Source of the DNA: Lacticaseibacillus mingshuiensis
GTDB taxonomy: Bacteria > Bacillota > Bacilli > Lactobacillales > Lactobacillaceae
DNA length: 64,000 bases
Assembly (NCBI RefSeq): GCF_016861785.1
Contig: NZ_BOLS01000011.1
Span: forward strand, 1 to 64,000
Reading direction: 5' to 3'
This document shows positions 17,619 to 25,381 of the stretch, piece by piece. The translations under genes and the position numbers were made by a program. Position 1 is the first letter of the stretch. The number at the start of each line of letters is the position of its first letter. A model generated the notes under the pieces. The model was given only the letters and a program-made list of their open reading frames with translations. It was not told the DNA's origin and made no database searches.

Positions 17619-19088
17619 TTACTCGTGAAGCCCACCCTTGTGCCACGGATCCATCAAACTGACAAGCAGGCTCACCCCCATGATCAGGCAAGCCCAGATC
17701 GCCAGCCAGTGAAAGCCTTGAAAAAGAATCGTCCGCAGCAATGGCACCAGGTTGCTCGGCAATTTTGCAGCGGAGGCAGCACTGCTGATCGCGTTGAGCT
17801 GATCGATCTTGAGTTTGCCAGAATGCGCCGCGATCGCGTGGCGGAAGGTGGTGTTGAGACTCAGCGACAACATCGACAGCACCAAGGTGGAGCCAATCGT
17901 CCGAATCAAGGCGTTGAGCGCGGTGGCCGAACCCACTTGGCGCTTTGGCACCGCGTCCTGGACTGCGACTTGGGCAGTGCTCGTCACGACCCCCGCTCCC
18001 AGGCCAAACAAGCCGCCCGCGACGACTACGAACCCGACGCTGCTCGTTTGCCAGATAAACGCCAAGATCAGCACTGCGGCGAACATCACCAAGCTCCAGC
18101 GCCGCACCACCGATTTTTCCGAATGGCGTGCAAGCAGCGGTGCGTTGAGCCGGGTCCCGACGGCCAGCATAACGGATGATGGCACCAGCAAAAATCCACC
18201 TGCCAGGGCCGTCAGTCCGTAGACCCCCTGGCCCCACATTGGAATGTAGCTGTTGACGAAACTTAAAACGCCGTATTGGCAAAACATCAGCACATTTTTT
18301 GCCATGTAGGACCAATTGCGAAACAGCCCCAACGGAATGATTGGATCAACGGCGCGATGCTCGATCCAAAAGAAGAACACGCCAACGACCACCGTGATCA
18401 CGGCCGTCGAACCGACCAGCCCCAGATTCGGCGTCTGTGCGCCGAGTGCCTGAATCATCAGCATCAGTGCAATGATCGTCGTGGCTAAGCTCAATGCCCC
18501 ACGATAATCGATCGCCTGGCGGTTTGGCGTGAACGACTCCTGGTAGTTGCGACAGATCAGCCACATCATGAACAAGCCGATCGGAATATTGATAAAAAAG
18601 ACCCAGCGCCAGCCCAAACTATCCGCGATCCAGCCACCGATCAACGGCCCGATTGCAGATGCGATCGAATACGCCGCATTGGCATTGCCGACCTGCTTCA
18701 CGCGTTGTGCGGTGGGCAGTTGCGTGCCGTAGATCACATATGGCAGTTGCACCATCGCGCCAGCGCCGATGCCCATCGCCAGGCGCGCGCCGATCAGCAT
18801 GTACATGTTGACGGCGAGGCCCTCAGTCAATGAGGCAAGCACAAAAATTCCTGTCCCGATCAAGATCAGTGGCTTTGTGCCAAACCGTTCCGCGAGTTTG
18901 GTCCAAAGCGGGGCTGTGACCGCCATCATCAGAAAATAGGCCGTCAGCACCCAGCTCATCAGCCGGATCCCACTGAGGTCATCAACGATTGCCGGAATGA
19001 CGGTTGCCACGATGGTCGATTCCAAGCCGACCATCACATTTGACAGCGCAAAGGCACGCATCGCAATGTTTTGTTTTTTGTTGTCCAT
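17619..19088 (-). CDS. DHA2-family multidrug efflux transporter (MFS), MerR-controlled
   Basis: A 489-residue membrane transporter with about 14 predicted helices, of the DHA2 EmrB/QacA type. Family patterns include ESTIVATVIPAI in helix 1, WVLTAYFLMMAVTAPLW in helix 2, and GARLAMGIGAGAMVQLP and AIGPLIGGWIADSLGWRW in helices 4-5. It should export drugs or dyes with proton antiport; substrate unknown. ATG 19088 is chosen because GAGGAGG lies 8 nt upstream. A divergent MerR gene and a 19-bp-spacer promoter between them indicate inducible activation by that MerR protein. Confidence 0.88.
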   Translation of the reverse strand: MDNKKQNIAMRAFALSNVMVGLESTIVATVIPAIVDDLSGIRLMSWVLTAYFLMMAVTAPLWTKLAERFGTKPLILIGTGIFVLASLTEGLAVNMYMLIGARLAMGIGAGAMVQLPYVIYGTQLPTAQRVKQVGNANAAYSIASAIGPLIGGWIADSLGWRWVFFINIPIGLFMMWLICRNYQESFTPNRQAIDYRGALSLATTIIALMLMIQALGAQTPNLGLVGSTAVITVVVGVFFFWIEHRAVDPIIPLGLFRNWSYMAKNVLMFCQYGVLSFVNSYIPMWGQGVYGLTALAGGFLLVPSSVMLAVGTRLNAPLLARHSEKSVVRRWSLVMFAAVLILAFIWQTSSVGFVVVAGGLFGLGAGVVTSTAQVAVQDAVPKRQVGSATALNALIRTIGSTLVLSMLSLSLNTTFRHAIAAHSGKLKIDQLNAISSAASAAKLPSNLVPLLRTILFQGFHWLAIWACLIMGVSLLVSLMDPWHKGGLHE

Positions 19089-19105
19089 GCTGTTCCTCCT
19101 CATAG

Positions 19106-19147
19106 TTGCAAGCACAACCTTACGCGGTTACACTAGGTGTAAGTCAA
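19106..19147. promoter_or_regulatory. Overlapping divergent promoters with a MerR-type operator
   Basis: For the efflux gene, TTGACT (19142-19147) and TAAGGT (19117-19122) on the minus strand are 19 nt apart, the stretched spacing typical of MerR-activated promoters. The perfect palindrome TTACAC-TAG-GTGTAA (19128-19142) lies in that spacer. For the merR gene, TTGCAA (19106-19111), 17 nt, TACACT (19129-19134) on the plus strand overlap the same palindrome, so the regulator would also repress itself. Confidence 0.8.
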
Positions 19148-19166
19148 GCAATGCTAAGGAGAAAAA

Positions 19167-19589
19167 ATGCGAATTCAAGAAATGGCCGCGAAATACGGTC
19201 TCACCACATATTCACTACGCTTCTACGAGCGAAAAGGCCTGCTCCATCCGGGGCGTGACAGCCGCGGTGACCGCGATTACTCCCAGGAGGACCTTGCCGC
19301 CCTTGATCGCATCGTGCTGTATCGCCGCGCCGGCCTGTCCGTCGAGCAGATTCAAACAATTTTCGCTGGCATGGAAACAACCGAGATGATCGCGCTGTTG
19401 ACCAGGACACGCGCACAAGTGGTCGACCAGCTCGCCGAGATGCAGGAGACCCTCACTTTTTTGACCGCCAAGATCGCTCACGAACGCCAGCGGCTGGCGA
19501 CGGGCGGTCAGCACATCCCGACCCCGGCAGAGGATGCGGCATTGGGGTTGCCGAAGGATGTCTCTGGAAACGACATCGATCGCCATTGA
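19167..19589 (+). CDS. MerR-family transcriptional regulator
   Basis: A 140-residue regulator. The N-terminal MerR helix-turn-helix and wing span residues 1-70 (MAAKYGLTTYSLRFYERKGLL, RDYSQEDLAALDRI). A dimerization helix follows (residues 80-118) and then a short tail without the cysteines used by metal-sensing relatives. It is divergent from the DHA2 pump and most likely activates it on ligand binding. The leader AAGGAGA precedes ATG 19167. Confidence 0.92.
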   Translation: MRIQEMAAKYGLTTYSLRFYERKGLLHPGRDSRGDRDYSQEDLAALDRIVLYRRAGLSVEQIQTIFAGMETTEMIALLTRTRAQVVDQLAEMQETLTFLTAKIAHERQRLATGGQHIPTPAEDAALGLPKDVSGNDIDRH

Positions 19590-19670
19590 TCAGCTCGCGT
19601 CCATCTTTCGACTGATGCAGACAGGGCATATTTTTTATATACTCATGAAAATCAGTTATTTGGAGGACTT

Positions 19671-20120
19671 ATGAAAAAGACATTCAAGAAGGCCCTTGCG
19701 TTGGCTTTCATCCCGTTACTGCTGCTGACCGCCTGCAGCCAGCCGCAGACCACCACCACGACCACCAGTCAGGCAAGCTCGACTCAGACGGCCACGCCCG
19801 CCAGCATGATGGCGGCGATCGAAGACCGTGGCCTGCCGATCAGCAACCAGCAGGCGCTGGATGAAAACGCGTTGGCAAAGCTCGCCAGTCAGGTCGGCGG
19901 CGACCTGACCAGCGCCGCGACGTTCACCAACGATACGGGCGTCAAATTCGTGCTCGTGATCACCAAAAGTAGCGCCGATGCGACGGCGGTGCGCAGCTAC
20001 TATGCCGGCCAAAATTGGCATGTCACCAGTGATCCGAGCCGCCGCATCGTTTTTGCGGCCGAGCGTACGCTCAAGCAGAGCTGGTTTGATAAATACAAAG
20101 TGCCTGTTTTGCGCAGCTGA
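19671..20120 (+). CDS. Predicted lipoprotein of unknown function
   Basis: A 149-residue secreted lipoprotein. Residues 1-22 form a lipoprotein signal peptide with lipobox LLTAC (Cys 22). A Thr/Gln/Ser-rich linker of about 25 residues follows (TTTTTTSQASSTQTAT), then a small globular domain of about 100 residues ending FDKYKVPVLRS. It should be tethered to the outer face of the membrane. No family is recognised. GGAGG lies before ATG 19671. Its neighbours (merR, a small coiled-coil gene) give no clear hint of function. Confidence 0.85.
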   Translation: MKKTFKKALALAFIPLLLLTACSQPQTTTTTTSQASSTQTATPASMMAAIEDRGLPISNQQALDENALAKLASQVGGDLTSAATFTNDTGVKFVLVITKSSADATAVRSYYAGQNWHVTSDPSRRIVFAAERTLKQSWFDKYKVPVLRS

Positions 20121-20132
20121 GGACGTGCGACC

Positions 20133-20160
20133 TTGCATTTTTCCGGTCGCCGCGTATACT
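20133..20160 (+). promoter_or_regulatory. Promoter of the small coiled-coil gene
   Basis: TTGCAT (20133-20138), a 16-nt spacer and TATACT (20155-20160) lie 30 nt before the ATG at 20190. Confidence 0.6.
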
Positions 20161-20189
20161 GTTGTCATCACAACAAAGAAGGTGCCCCG

Positions 20190-20396
20190 ATGACCGATGA
20201 TGAATACGATGCCTTGATCACCAAGCTTGGCAAGCTCAACGACGCGCGCCAACAGCTGGAGGATTATGATTACCCCAGCGCCATGGCGAAGGGCTACTCC
20301 GGCCGCGGCCTGTCGCTGCAGGAGATCAAAGACAAGCTCGCGGCATTGAACGAAGAGATCACGCAACTGGAAGCCAAACGCGATAGTCAGGAATAA
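20190..20396 (+). CDS. Small coiled-coil protein, unknown function
   Basis: A 68-residue acidic, helical protein. Heptad-like leucine spacing is seen in LITKLGKLNDARQQL and in IKDKLAALNEEITQLEAK, separated by a Gly-rich turn (KGYSGRGLS). It lacks a signal or membrane segment. The frame opens at 20133, but ATG 20190 has AAGAAGGTG upstream and its own promoter. No family is recognised. Confidence 0.75.
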   Translation: MTDDEYDALITKLGKLNDARQQLEDYDYPSAMAKGYSGRGLSLQEIKDKLAALNEEITQLEAKRDSQE

Positions 20397-20400
20397 CAAA

Positions 20401-20447
20401 ACGGCGATGCCTGTCCGATTTTTCGGAAAAGCATCGCCGTTTTTTTC
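20401..20447. terminator. Terminator between the small gene and the symporter gene
   Basis: ACGGCGATGC pairs with GCATCGCCGT; an inner TCCGA/TCGGA stem and T7 follow on the plus strand. It sits between convergent genes. Confidence 0.9.
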
Positions 20448-20474
20448 TCAATTTTACTCACACTGGCCGGTCAC

Positions 20475-21716
20475 TTAGGCCGCTTTTGCCTGCTTACTCA
20501 AGGTCCGCAACCCCGGTAAGGAAAGCATCACGATAAAGCTGATCAGGTACAGCGCGGACAAGAAGCCCATGGTGACCATCAAGTTGTAGCGGTCCATCAA
20601 CAGGCCAATAACCACTGAGGAGAACCCGCCGATCGCCCGGCCGACGTTCATGATGACGTTGTTGGCCGTGCTGCGGATTCGCGCAGGATAAAGCTGGCTG
20701 ATGACCGCGCCATAGCCGCCAAACATCCCGTTGGAGCAGAAACCAACGATGGCGCCGATGAAGACCAGGACGGTGGCGGAGCGCGCCAGCGTGATGGCAA
20801 ACACGATCATGGCACTGGCCAAAAGAAACAGGCCAAACGCCCAACGCGGGCCAATCTTATCCAAAATGTTGCCAAATACCACCATGCCAAGGCACATCCC
20901 GACGATCGTTGCGATCATCCACAGCGCGGAGCCGGAAACGGATAGCCCTTGCTGCTTTTGAACGATCACAGGCAGCCAGTTCATCAGGCCGAAGTAACCG
21001 GCGATCTGGACAATGGTCATCACCATCAGGCCCAGGGTTTGAGCGGCCAGATGGGGCGTGGCAAACAGCGCGCCGAAACTGACTTTTTCATGTTTGACTT
21101 TTGCCTCGGCCCGCGCCGCCAGAAAATCATCGGATTCCTTAAGGTGACGGCGCACGAAGAAGGTCAAGATCACCGGGAAGACCCCCAGCAAAAATAGCGC
21201 GTGCCAGCCCCACCGAGGAATGATGAAGGACGCGGCCAACGCGGCGATGATCGCCCCAATCTGGCCGCCGATCGCCGCGACAGAAGTCATTCGCCCGATC
21301 TGGTGCTTGTCAAAGCTTTCCGCGATCAGCGCGATGCCCACGCCATACTCCCCACCGGCCCCGATGCCGGCCAGAAAACGCAGGAAGTAGATCATCCATA
21401 AGTTGTTGGCAAACGCCATGGCCGCCGTGGCGATGGCGAAGATCAAGATAGTGTGCGAGAACGTTTTGACTCGCCCGTATTTATCCCCGAGCAAACCAAA
21501 AAGTGCCCCGCCGACTAACATCCCGATGTTGGTGATCGAGCCGATCAAACCAGCCGCCCCACTTGAGATGTGGAGTTCGGCGATGATCGGGGTCAAGGAA
21601 AACGAGAGAAACATGATGTCCATGTTCTCCAGCGAAAACCCTGACGCGGTGGACGCGATCACGAGTTTCTGCTCGTGAGTAGCGCCGTCAACAGTGTGCA
21701 CTTCTGCTTGATTCAT
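20475..21716 (-). CDS. MFS metabolite:H+ symporter (AAHS/MHS-like)
   Basis: A 413-residue, 12-helix major facilitator transporter resembling the aromatic-acid and metabolite:H+ symporters. Signatures are GFSLENMDIMFLSFSL in helix 1, LFGLLGDKYGRVKTF (the D-x-x-GR loop 2-3 motif), and FLRFLAGIGAGGEYGVGIAL in helices 4-5, which is typical of this group. It imports an organic acid or related solute; the substrate is not determinable. Two starts are possible: TTG 21734 overlaps the GGAGG, so ATG 21716, 10 nt after it, is preferred. A GGCCG/CGGCC hairpin lies just upstream of the RBS. It appears monocistronic. Confidence 0.85.
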   Translation of the reverse strand: MNQAEVHTVDGATHEQKLVIASTASGFSLENMDIMFLSFSLTPIIAELHISSGAAGLIGSITNIGMLVGGALFGLLGDKYGRVKTFSHTILIFAIATAAMAFANNLWMIYFLRFLAGIGAGGEYGVGIALIAESFDKHQIGRMTSVAAIGGQIGAIIAALAASFIIPRWGWHALFLLGVFPVILTFFVRRHLKESDDFLAARAEAKVKHEKVSFGALFATPHLAAQTLGLMVMTIVQIAGYFGLMNWLPVIVQKQQGLSVSGSALWMIATIVGMCLGMVVFGNILDKIGPRWAFGLFLLASAMIVFAITLARSATVLVFIGAIVGFCSNGMFGGYGAVISQLYPARIRSTANNVIMNVGRAIGGFSSVVIGLLMDRYNLMVTMGFLSALYLISFIVMLSLPGLRTLSKQAKAA

Positions 21717-21773
21717 ATTCAATTTTGCCTCCAAAATGGCCGCTCTCTGTCGGCCGTTATTTTGTTCTGATTC

Positions 21774-21802
21774 ATTGTGGCACTAGAATGCAGGCGGCGC
21801 AA
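21774..21802 (-). promoter_or_regulatory. Possible promoter of the MFS symporter gene
   Basis: TTGCGC (21797-21802), a 17-nt spacer and CACAAT (21774-21779) on the minus strand. The match is moderate. Confidence 0.4.
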
Positions 21803-22007
21803 GGGGCAATTAGGCGATGCGCGCGCCAGATAACAATTTGACCGCGTGTGCGCCGCTCGGTTTCGACGCAGATGCCGATTCTGCCCGGACTCGACCCATC
21901 CCGCTATTGATCACATTGATAGCGGTTCCGTTAGCTTGCCTCACGCCGTCTGAAACGCACGCAGCAAGAACCGAAAAAGAATCAGTTGCGGCAACGCCCC
22001 CATTTGC
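21803..22007. other. Intergenic stretch with nothing recognised
   Basis: This is the rest of a gap of about 320 nt between the symporter gene and the small gene at 22036. I see no coding frame with a ribosome binding site, no repeat shared with other parts of the window, and no RNA-like fold beyond the terminator at 22008. Confidence 0.5.
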
Positions 22008-22037
22008 AAAAAAGCCGGGCCTCTGCCCAGCTTTTTT
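22008..22037 (-). terminator. Terminator of the DUF2187-like gene
   Basis: AAAAAAGC-CGGGC / GCCC-AGCTTTTTT hairpin that overlaps the stop codon of the minus-strand gene. It has T6 on the minus strand and A/T flanks on both sides. Confidence 0.8.
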
Positions 22038-22299
22038 AGTCGTCGGTCCCAGTCAGCGGCTCAAGCGCCTGATAACTGATCACGATTTTCGAATTCAATT
22101 CCTCTTTTGCGGCTTGTGAGATCTTTGGGCACGCGGAAAAATCGATCATGCAGGAATTTTTATAACGCTTTGTGATCACGCCTTGCGCCTGCTTGCCGTC
22201 CAGTAGCGCAGAGCGAAACCGCATCACTTGTCCTTCATGAAACTGCGCGTTGACCTCATTTTCTTCGAACAATTCCCAGTGCTGTTGTGGTCTTGCCAT
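22036..22299 (-). CDS. Small protein, DUF2187-like
   Basis: An 87-residue soluble protein. The middle (EGQVMRFRSALLDGKQAQGVI, then NSCMIDFSA) resembles the small beta-barrel DUF2187 proteins of lactobacilli, which have a G-x-V-x-F ... G-x-V ... N-S-x-x-V-D pattern. The function of that family is not established. ATG 22299 has AAGGGAG 6 nt upstream; a GTG directly before it also exists. A TATAAT at about 22397-22402 on the minus strand may be its -10 box. Family assignment is by eye and uncertain. Confidence 0.6.
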   Translation of the reverse strand: MARPQQHWELFEENEVNAQFHEGQVMRFRSALLDGKQAQGVITKRYKNSCMIDFSACPKISQAAKEELNSKIVISYQALEPLTGTDD

Positions 22300-22302
22300 C
22301 AC

Positions 22303-22612
22303 AGACTCCCTTCATTGTCCGTCGCTCAGTCCGGCCGCGGTCCGCGACGTCGGCTTCCGCAGCTTGGCCCCCCATCGTGGCGAGCACCATTGTCTTCATT
22401 ATACCTGAGTGCGGCGAGCTTTTGGGCCCGATTTTTAATTATTTTATAATTCTCACAATCAAATCCATTTCCGGTATTTCTTACATAAGACTATCCCGGC
22501 ACAATTCACCCCACTATTTTTTAATAAAAATAGGTCTGGCTGTGAGGCCCCAAAGCAGACGGCGCGGCGGGTTTGTGCTACACTGCCGCTGTGAGCGAAA
22601 GGAGAGACAAAC
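22303..22612. other. Divergent intergenic region, AT-rich centre
   Basis: About 310 nt between divergent small genes. It holds a TATAAT on the minus strand (22397-22402), an AT-rich core at 22435-22540 with a weak CTATTTTT/AAAAATAG stem, and a TACACT before the plus-strand gene at 22613. No gene was found in it. Confidence 0.5.
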
Positions 22613-22951
22613 ATGCATGAGATTCCAGAAACAATGGCAGCGGTCGCAAACTTGGTAGACAAGGCGCGGGCGCGGGGCGAGCAGACCAGCGAAGACGATG
22701 TGATCGGTGCAGGCCTTCGCAACTGGATGCAGGAGTTGCTAGACGAGGCAATCGAAGGCGGCTATCTCACCGCGGCCTGGACCCCGACTGGCTTTCAGGT
22801 GACGGATATCAACGGCACCGTCATTTACGCTGGCGCCGAGCTCGTGGCGTCCGCGCAGATCGCCTCGTTCAAAACCGACGCGCATCGCACCCTGATGCAC
22901 GTCCAGACCACGATGCGCCAACTGATCGATACTGGGAAAATTCCGCTGTGA
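22613..22951 (+). CDS. Hypothetical protein
   Basis: A 112-residue soluble protein of no recognised family. The N-terminal half is helical and acidic (ETMAAVANLVDKARARGEQTSEDDV). A central beta-like segment WTPTGFQVTDINGTVIYAG follows, then a helical end (RTLMHVQTTMRQLIDTG). AAAGGAGAG lies 8 nt before ATG 22613, so the start is well supported. The next small gene begins about 17 nt after its stop and is probably co-transcribed. Confidence 0.7.
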   Translation: MHEIPETMAAVANLVDKARARGEQTSEDDVIGAGLRNWMQELLDEAIEGGYLTAAWTPTGFQVTDINGTVIYAGAELVASAQIASFKTDAHRTLMHVQTTMRQLIDTGKIPL

Positions 22952-22967
22952 GCGAGGCTGCTTGGGC

Positions 22968-23243
22968 ATGATGGGACCAGACACTGCGACGTTGATGCTT
23001 GCAACGTTGACACTGGCGATCGGCTTTTATAGCGGGCTGACCACGTGCCACCTCACCCATGCCGTTCCTCGGGCAATGCTGCGAGCCGTTTTCGTCGTAT
23101 TACTGGCCGCGTGCTACCTCGCGTACTGGAACCATGGCATGCCCGCCGATCAAAGCAGCTGGGTGATCATCGCAGGTGGGTGTTGTGCGATGTGCTTCCG
23201 CTATGGGGAACTCTTGGGCGATCGTGCCGAGGGCAAAGAATAA
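22968..23243 (+). CDS. Small membrane protein, unknown function
   Basis: An approximately 91-residue protein with three hydrophobic segments: TLMLATLTLAIGFYSGL, MLRAVFVVLLAACYLAYW and SSWVIIAGGCCAMCF. It has several cysteines, including a CC pair and CxxC-like CCAMC, and a charged cytoplasmic end. The ribosome site is weak (GCGAGG) and either ATG 22968 or 22971 could be used. It lies close behind the hypothetical gene at 22613, so both may form one operon. No family is recognised. Confidence 0.6.
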   Translation: MMGPDTATLMLATLTLAIGFYSGLTTCHLTHAVPRAMLRAVFVVLLAACYLAYWNHGMPADQSSWVIIAGGCCAMCFRYGELLGDRAEGKE

Positions 23244-23297
23244 GTTTTTCGTCAGCGTTCACAACGCCTCTCAAGGCCTGTTTAGTGTGTCTCGAGG

Positions 23298-23331
23298 CGC
23301 CAACCGAGGATCTTTGTCGGTTGGCGTTTTT
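23298..23331 (+). terminator. Terminator of the small membrane protein operon
   Basis: CGCCAACCGA pairs with TCGGTTGGCG across a 9-nt loop, followed by T5. Confidence 0.9.
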
Positions 23332-23454
23332 GCGTTTCCACAACCAGGAAAACTTCATTCGATCCAAGTGCCCTGCCCACGTCGAAATGCCAAGTCCCCA
23401 AATCGAGACCTGGCATTTATTGCGAACACCCCCGACAAATCCTGACCCCAATCT

Positions 23455-24123
23455 TCACCGCTCGGCAAACTCGCGATGCAGTCGCGTGTAGCGTTGATAC
23501 AGGGGCTCCCCGATCAAAGTGTCATACTCCAAGCGTCTGATGTGGAACGCCGCAAGCGCTGGCATCAGGAGATGCATCCCCCCAAAAGCCAAGAAGTCGG
23601 CTGTCTGCACACCCAAACTTTTCTTTGAATCCATGAGCAGCCCCTGCAGTGTCACGCGCCGACCCGTTTCAACATAGATGAATGCGGCCAGATGCCGGAG
23701 ATCTGCGGTCAGCTGCTCGACTTTAATATCGGAGCGCTGATCGAGGACGACTGTAAAAGCCGATGCGTTGATGGCCAGAACGCGTGCGAGAATCGCGATC
23801 AGGTAGGGATAAAGTGGATCTTGCTTGCCACTTGCCAGTTGAAACGTCCGGAAAGGCAACCACAGAAGTTGTGCTTTCATCGATCGACCGACTTGACCGA
23901 GCACCTTATTCAACCGCTGGGGACTTGCGATATGCGCCTTTGATTCCGCCCCAGGATACCAGCCCGCAGGATTGAGGCCTTCCGTCAAGGACTGACTGAA
24001 CCGGGCGCCTTCCGCCCAAGCAGTGAGCGAGACCACCATTTGGGTCGGGTCGGTAAAGGATTCATCCAAAAAGAGAACCGGCCCCTGTTTGCCAACTTGC
24101 GCGGGAAGTCCGATGGTGGCCAA
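23455..24123 (-). CDS. DUF3800-like protein, possibly the 3' part of a split gene
   Basis: A 222-residue protein resembling DUF3800: an N-terminal strand GPVLFLDESFTDP with the DES motif, and a C-terminal SKKSLGVQTADFLAFGG that matches the family's second acidic motif. The function is not established; these proteins often sit in accessory and mobile regions. The listed start is TTG 24123, but there is no good ribosome binding site. The frame stays open upstream to a TAA at 24181-24183 that ends the HTH gene in the same frame. The two ORFs may therefore be one HTH-DUF3800 gene cut by a nonsense mutation. Confidence 0.6.
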   Translation of the reverse strand: MATIGLPAQVGKQGPVLFLDESFTDPTQMVVSLTAWAEGARFSQSLTEGLNPAGWYPGAESKAHIASPQRLNKVLGQVGRSMKAQLLWLPFRTFQLASGKQDPLYPYLIAILARVLAINASAFTVVLDQRSDIKVEQLTADLRHLAAFIYVETGRRVTLQGLLMDSKKSLGVQTADFLAFGGMHLLMPALAAFHIRRLEYDTLIGEPLYQRYTRLHREFAER

Positions 24124-24180
24124 AGGTGTTTTCCCGCCGACTGCGATCGCCGTCCCCAGCGCTATTCTTTTCTGGACGGA

Positions 24181-24378
24181 TTACTCAAGTCCAGGTGGCA
24201 TTTGGCGTGTCCCTTTTTTGAGTTGCCGCAAATAGGACTTGACCTTCCGCTTCGTCACGGTCGTCGTTCGCTGCTGCCGCAACACACGCGTCACCGTGGT
24301 TGGGGCCAAGCCGATCTGCCTGGCAAGCTCGGCGCGGGTGACGCCATGTTCGACCAAGTATTTGAGCGTCACTGTCAT
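24181..24378 (-). CDS. Small helix-turn-helix protein (same frame as the DUF3800 ORF)
   Basis: A 65-residue DNA-binding protein. Residues 12-35 (TRAELARQIGLAPTTVTRVL) form a clear helix-turn-helix of the LacI/XRE kind, followed by a basic helix (TVTKRKVKSYLRQLKKGTR). ATG 24378 has an excellent AAGGAGG 6 nt upstream. The TAA at 24181-24183 is followed by at least 19 open codons in the same frame that lead into the DUF3800 ORF without a new ribosome binding site. It may be a free-standing regulator or the N-terminal domain of a broken longer protein. Confidence 0.7.
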   Translation of the reverse strand: MTVTLKYLVEHGVTRAELARQIGLAPTTVTRVLRQQRTTTVTKRKVKSYLRQLKKGTRQMPPGLE

Positions 24379-24482
24379 GGTGGACCTCCTTGTCCGGCTG
24401 AGCATATTGTTACCGCTTTCCCCGGCGTCGTTTTATAATCATCTTGTCTAATAGATTACGTTTTTTAAGGAGGAGATTTCAG

Positions 24483-25103
24483 ATGACCAGCTATCCACGA
24501 AGAGATCCTGTTGAAGACCGCCTGCTGACACCGGAAAATAGTGCGCTGCTCGTGATCGATTATCAGCCGACCCAGATCAGCTCGATTCGCTCGATCGACC
24601 ATCCGACCTTGATCAACAATATCGAGATGACCGTGAAACTTGCGCAAGCGTATCAAGTGCCGATCATTTTGTCGACCGTGAACGTCGCTACCGGCCGGAA
24701 CAAGGACACCGTGCCCCAATTGAAAAAACTGCTCGAAGGCACACCAACGATCGACCGCACCAGTATCAATGCGTGGCAAGACCAAGACTTTGTCGAAGCC
24801 GTTAAAAACACTGGCCGCAAGCACCTCGTCATGGCTGCCTTGTGGACCGAAGCCTGCCTCACTTTTCCAGCGCTCGACGCCTTGCGAGAAGGCTATTATG
24901 TCCATCCGGTTGTCGATGCGGTCGGCGGAACCTCCGTTGTGGCGCACGAAACGGCCCTGTCGCGCATCGCCCAAGCCGGCGCGGAGCTGACCACCAATGC
25001 CCAGTTGGCCTGTGAATGGCAGCGCGACTGGAATCGCACGGCCACCGTCCCAGATTTTGTCCAGCTGCTACTTGGAGCCGGCGACTTTATCTCACTGGAA
25101 TAG
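24483..25103 (+). CDS. Isochorismatase-family cysteine hydrolase
   Basis: A 206-residue cytoplasmic hydrolase of the isochorismatase-like (YcaC/nicotinamidase) fold. The catalytic triad candidates are Asp in ALLVIDYQPTQ near residue 25, a lysine in the middle region, and Cys in ALWTEACLTFPALDA near residue 125. The substrate is unknown. ATG 24483 has AGGAGGAG 9 nt upstream; the longer frame from 24444 has none. A TATAAT near 24454 with TTACCG 18 nt before it is a plausible promoter. The gene is followed by a repeat element whose last hairpin can serve as its terminator. Confidence 0.88.
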   Translation: MTSYPRRDPVEDRLLTPENSALLVIDYQPTQISSIRSIDHPTLINNIEMTVKLAQAYQVPIILSTVNVATGRNKDTVPQLKKLLEGTPTIDRTSINAWQDQDFVEAVKNTGRKHLVMAALWTEACLTFPALDALREGYYVHPVVDAVGGTSVVAHETALSRIAQAGAELTTNAQLACEWQRDWNRTATVPDFVQLLLGAGDFISLE

Positions 25104-25141
25104 CGACGATCGCGCGCGGTTACCAAAAACGCGATGAGACG

Positions 25142-25335
25142 CAAAAGGAAGTGGGACAAATGTCGATCTTGGGTCCGACAGGTAAGTGTTCCAAGCGCCA
25201 GGTTCGAACTTTGGACCAGGTGATTGGGACCTTAGCTGCTCGGACCCGGACATTTGGCCCACGACACTGCAGTAACATTAGTGCACCATACAGGAACTGG
25301 GCCAAAACAAAAAGTTTTGGCCCAGTTCCTTTTTT
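25142..25335 (+). repeat. Family 2 structured intergenic repeat, copy 2, ending in a terminator
   Basis: Second copy of the element at 8092-8280, in the same orientation. The outer stem is GTGGGACAAATGTC (25151-25164) with GACATTTGGCCCAC (25249-25262). The GGGTCCGA/TCGGACCC stem is kept; the TCCAAGCGCC stem is partly degraded. The end hairpin GGAACTGGGCCAAAAC (25293-25308)/GTTTTGGCCCAGTTCC (25314-25329) differs from copy 1 by an A-to-C change that is matched by T-to-G on the other arm. T6 follows, so this copy works as an intrinsic terminator between the isochorismatase gene and the convergent channel gene. Confidence 0.85.
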
Positions 25336-25381
25336 GCGTTTTGGGCAAACGCCGACACACGGCGCCCCAGAACCGCTCATC

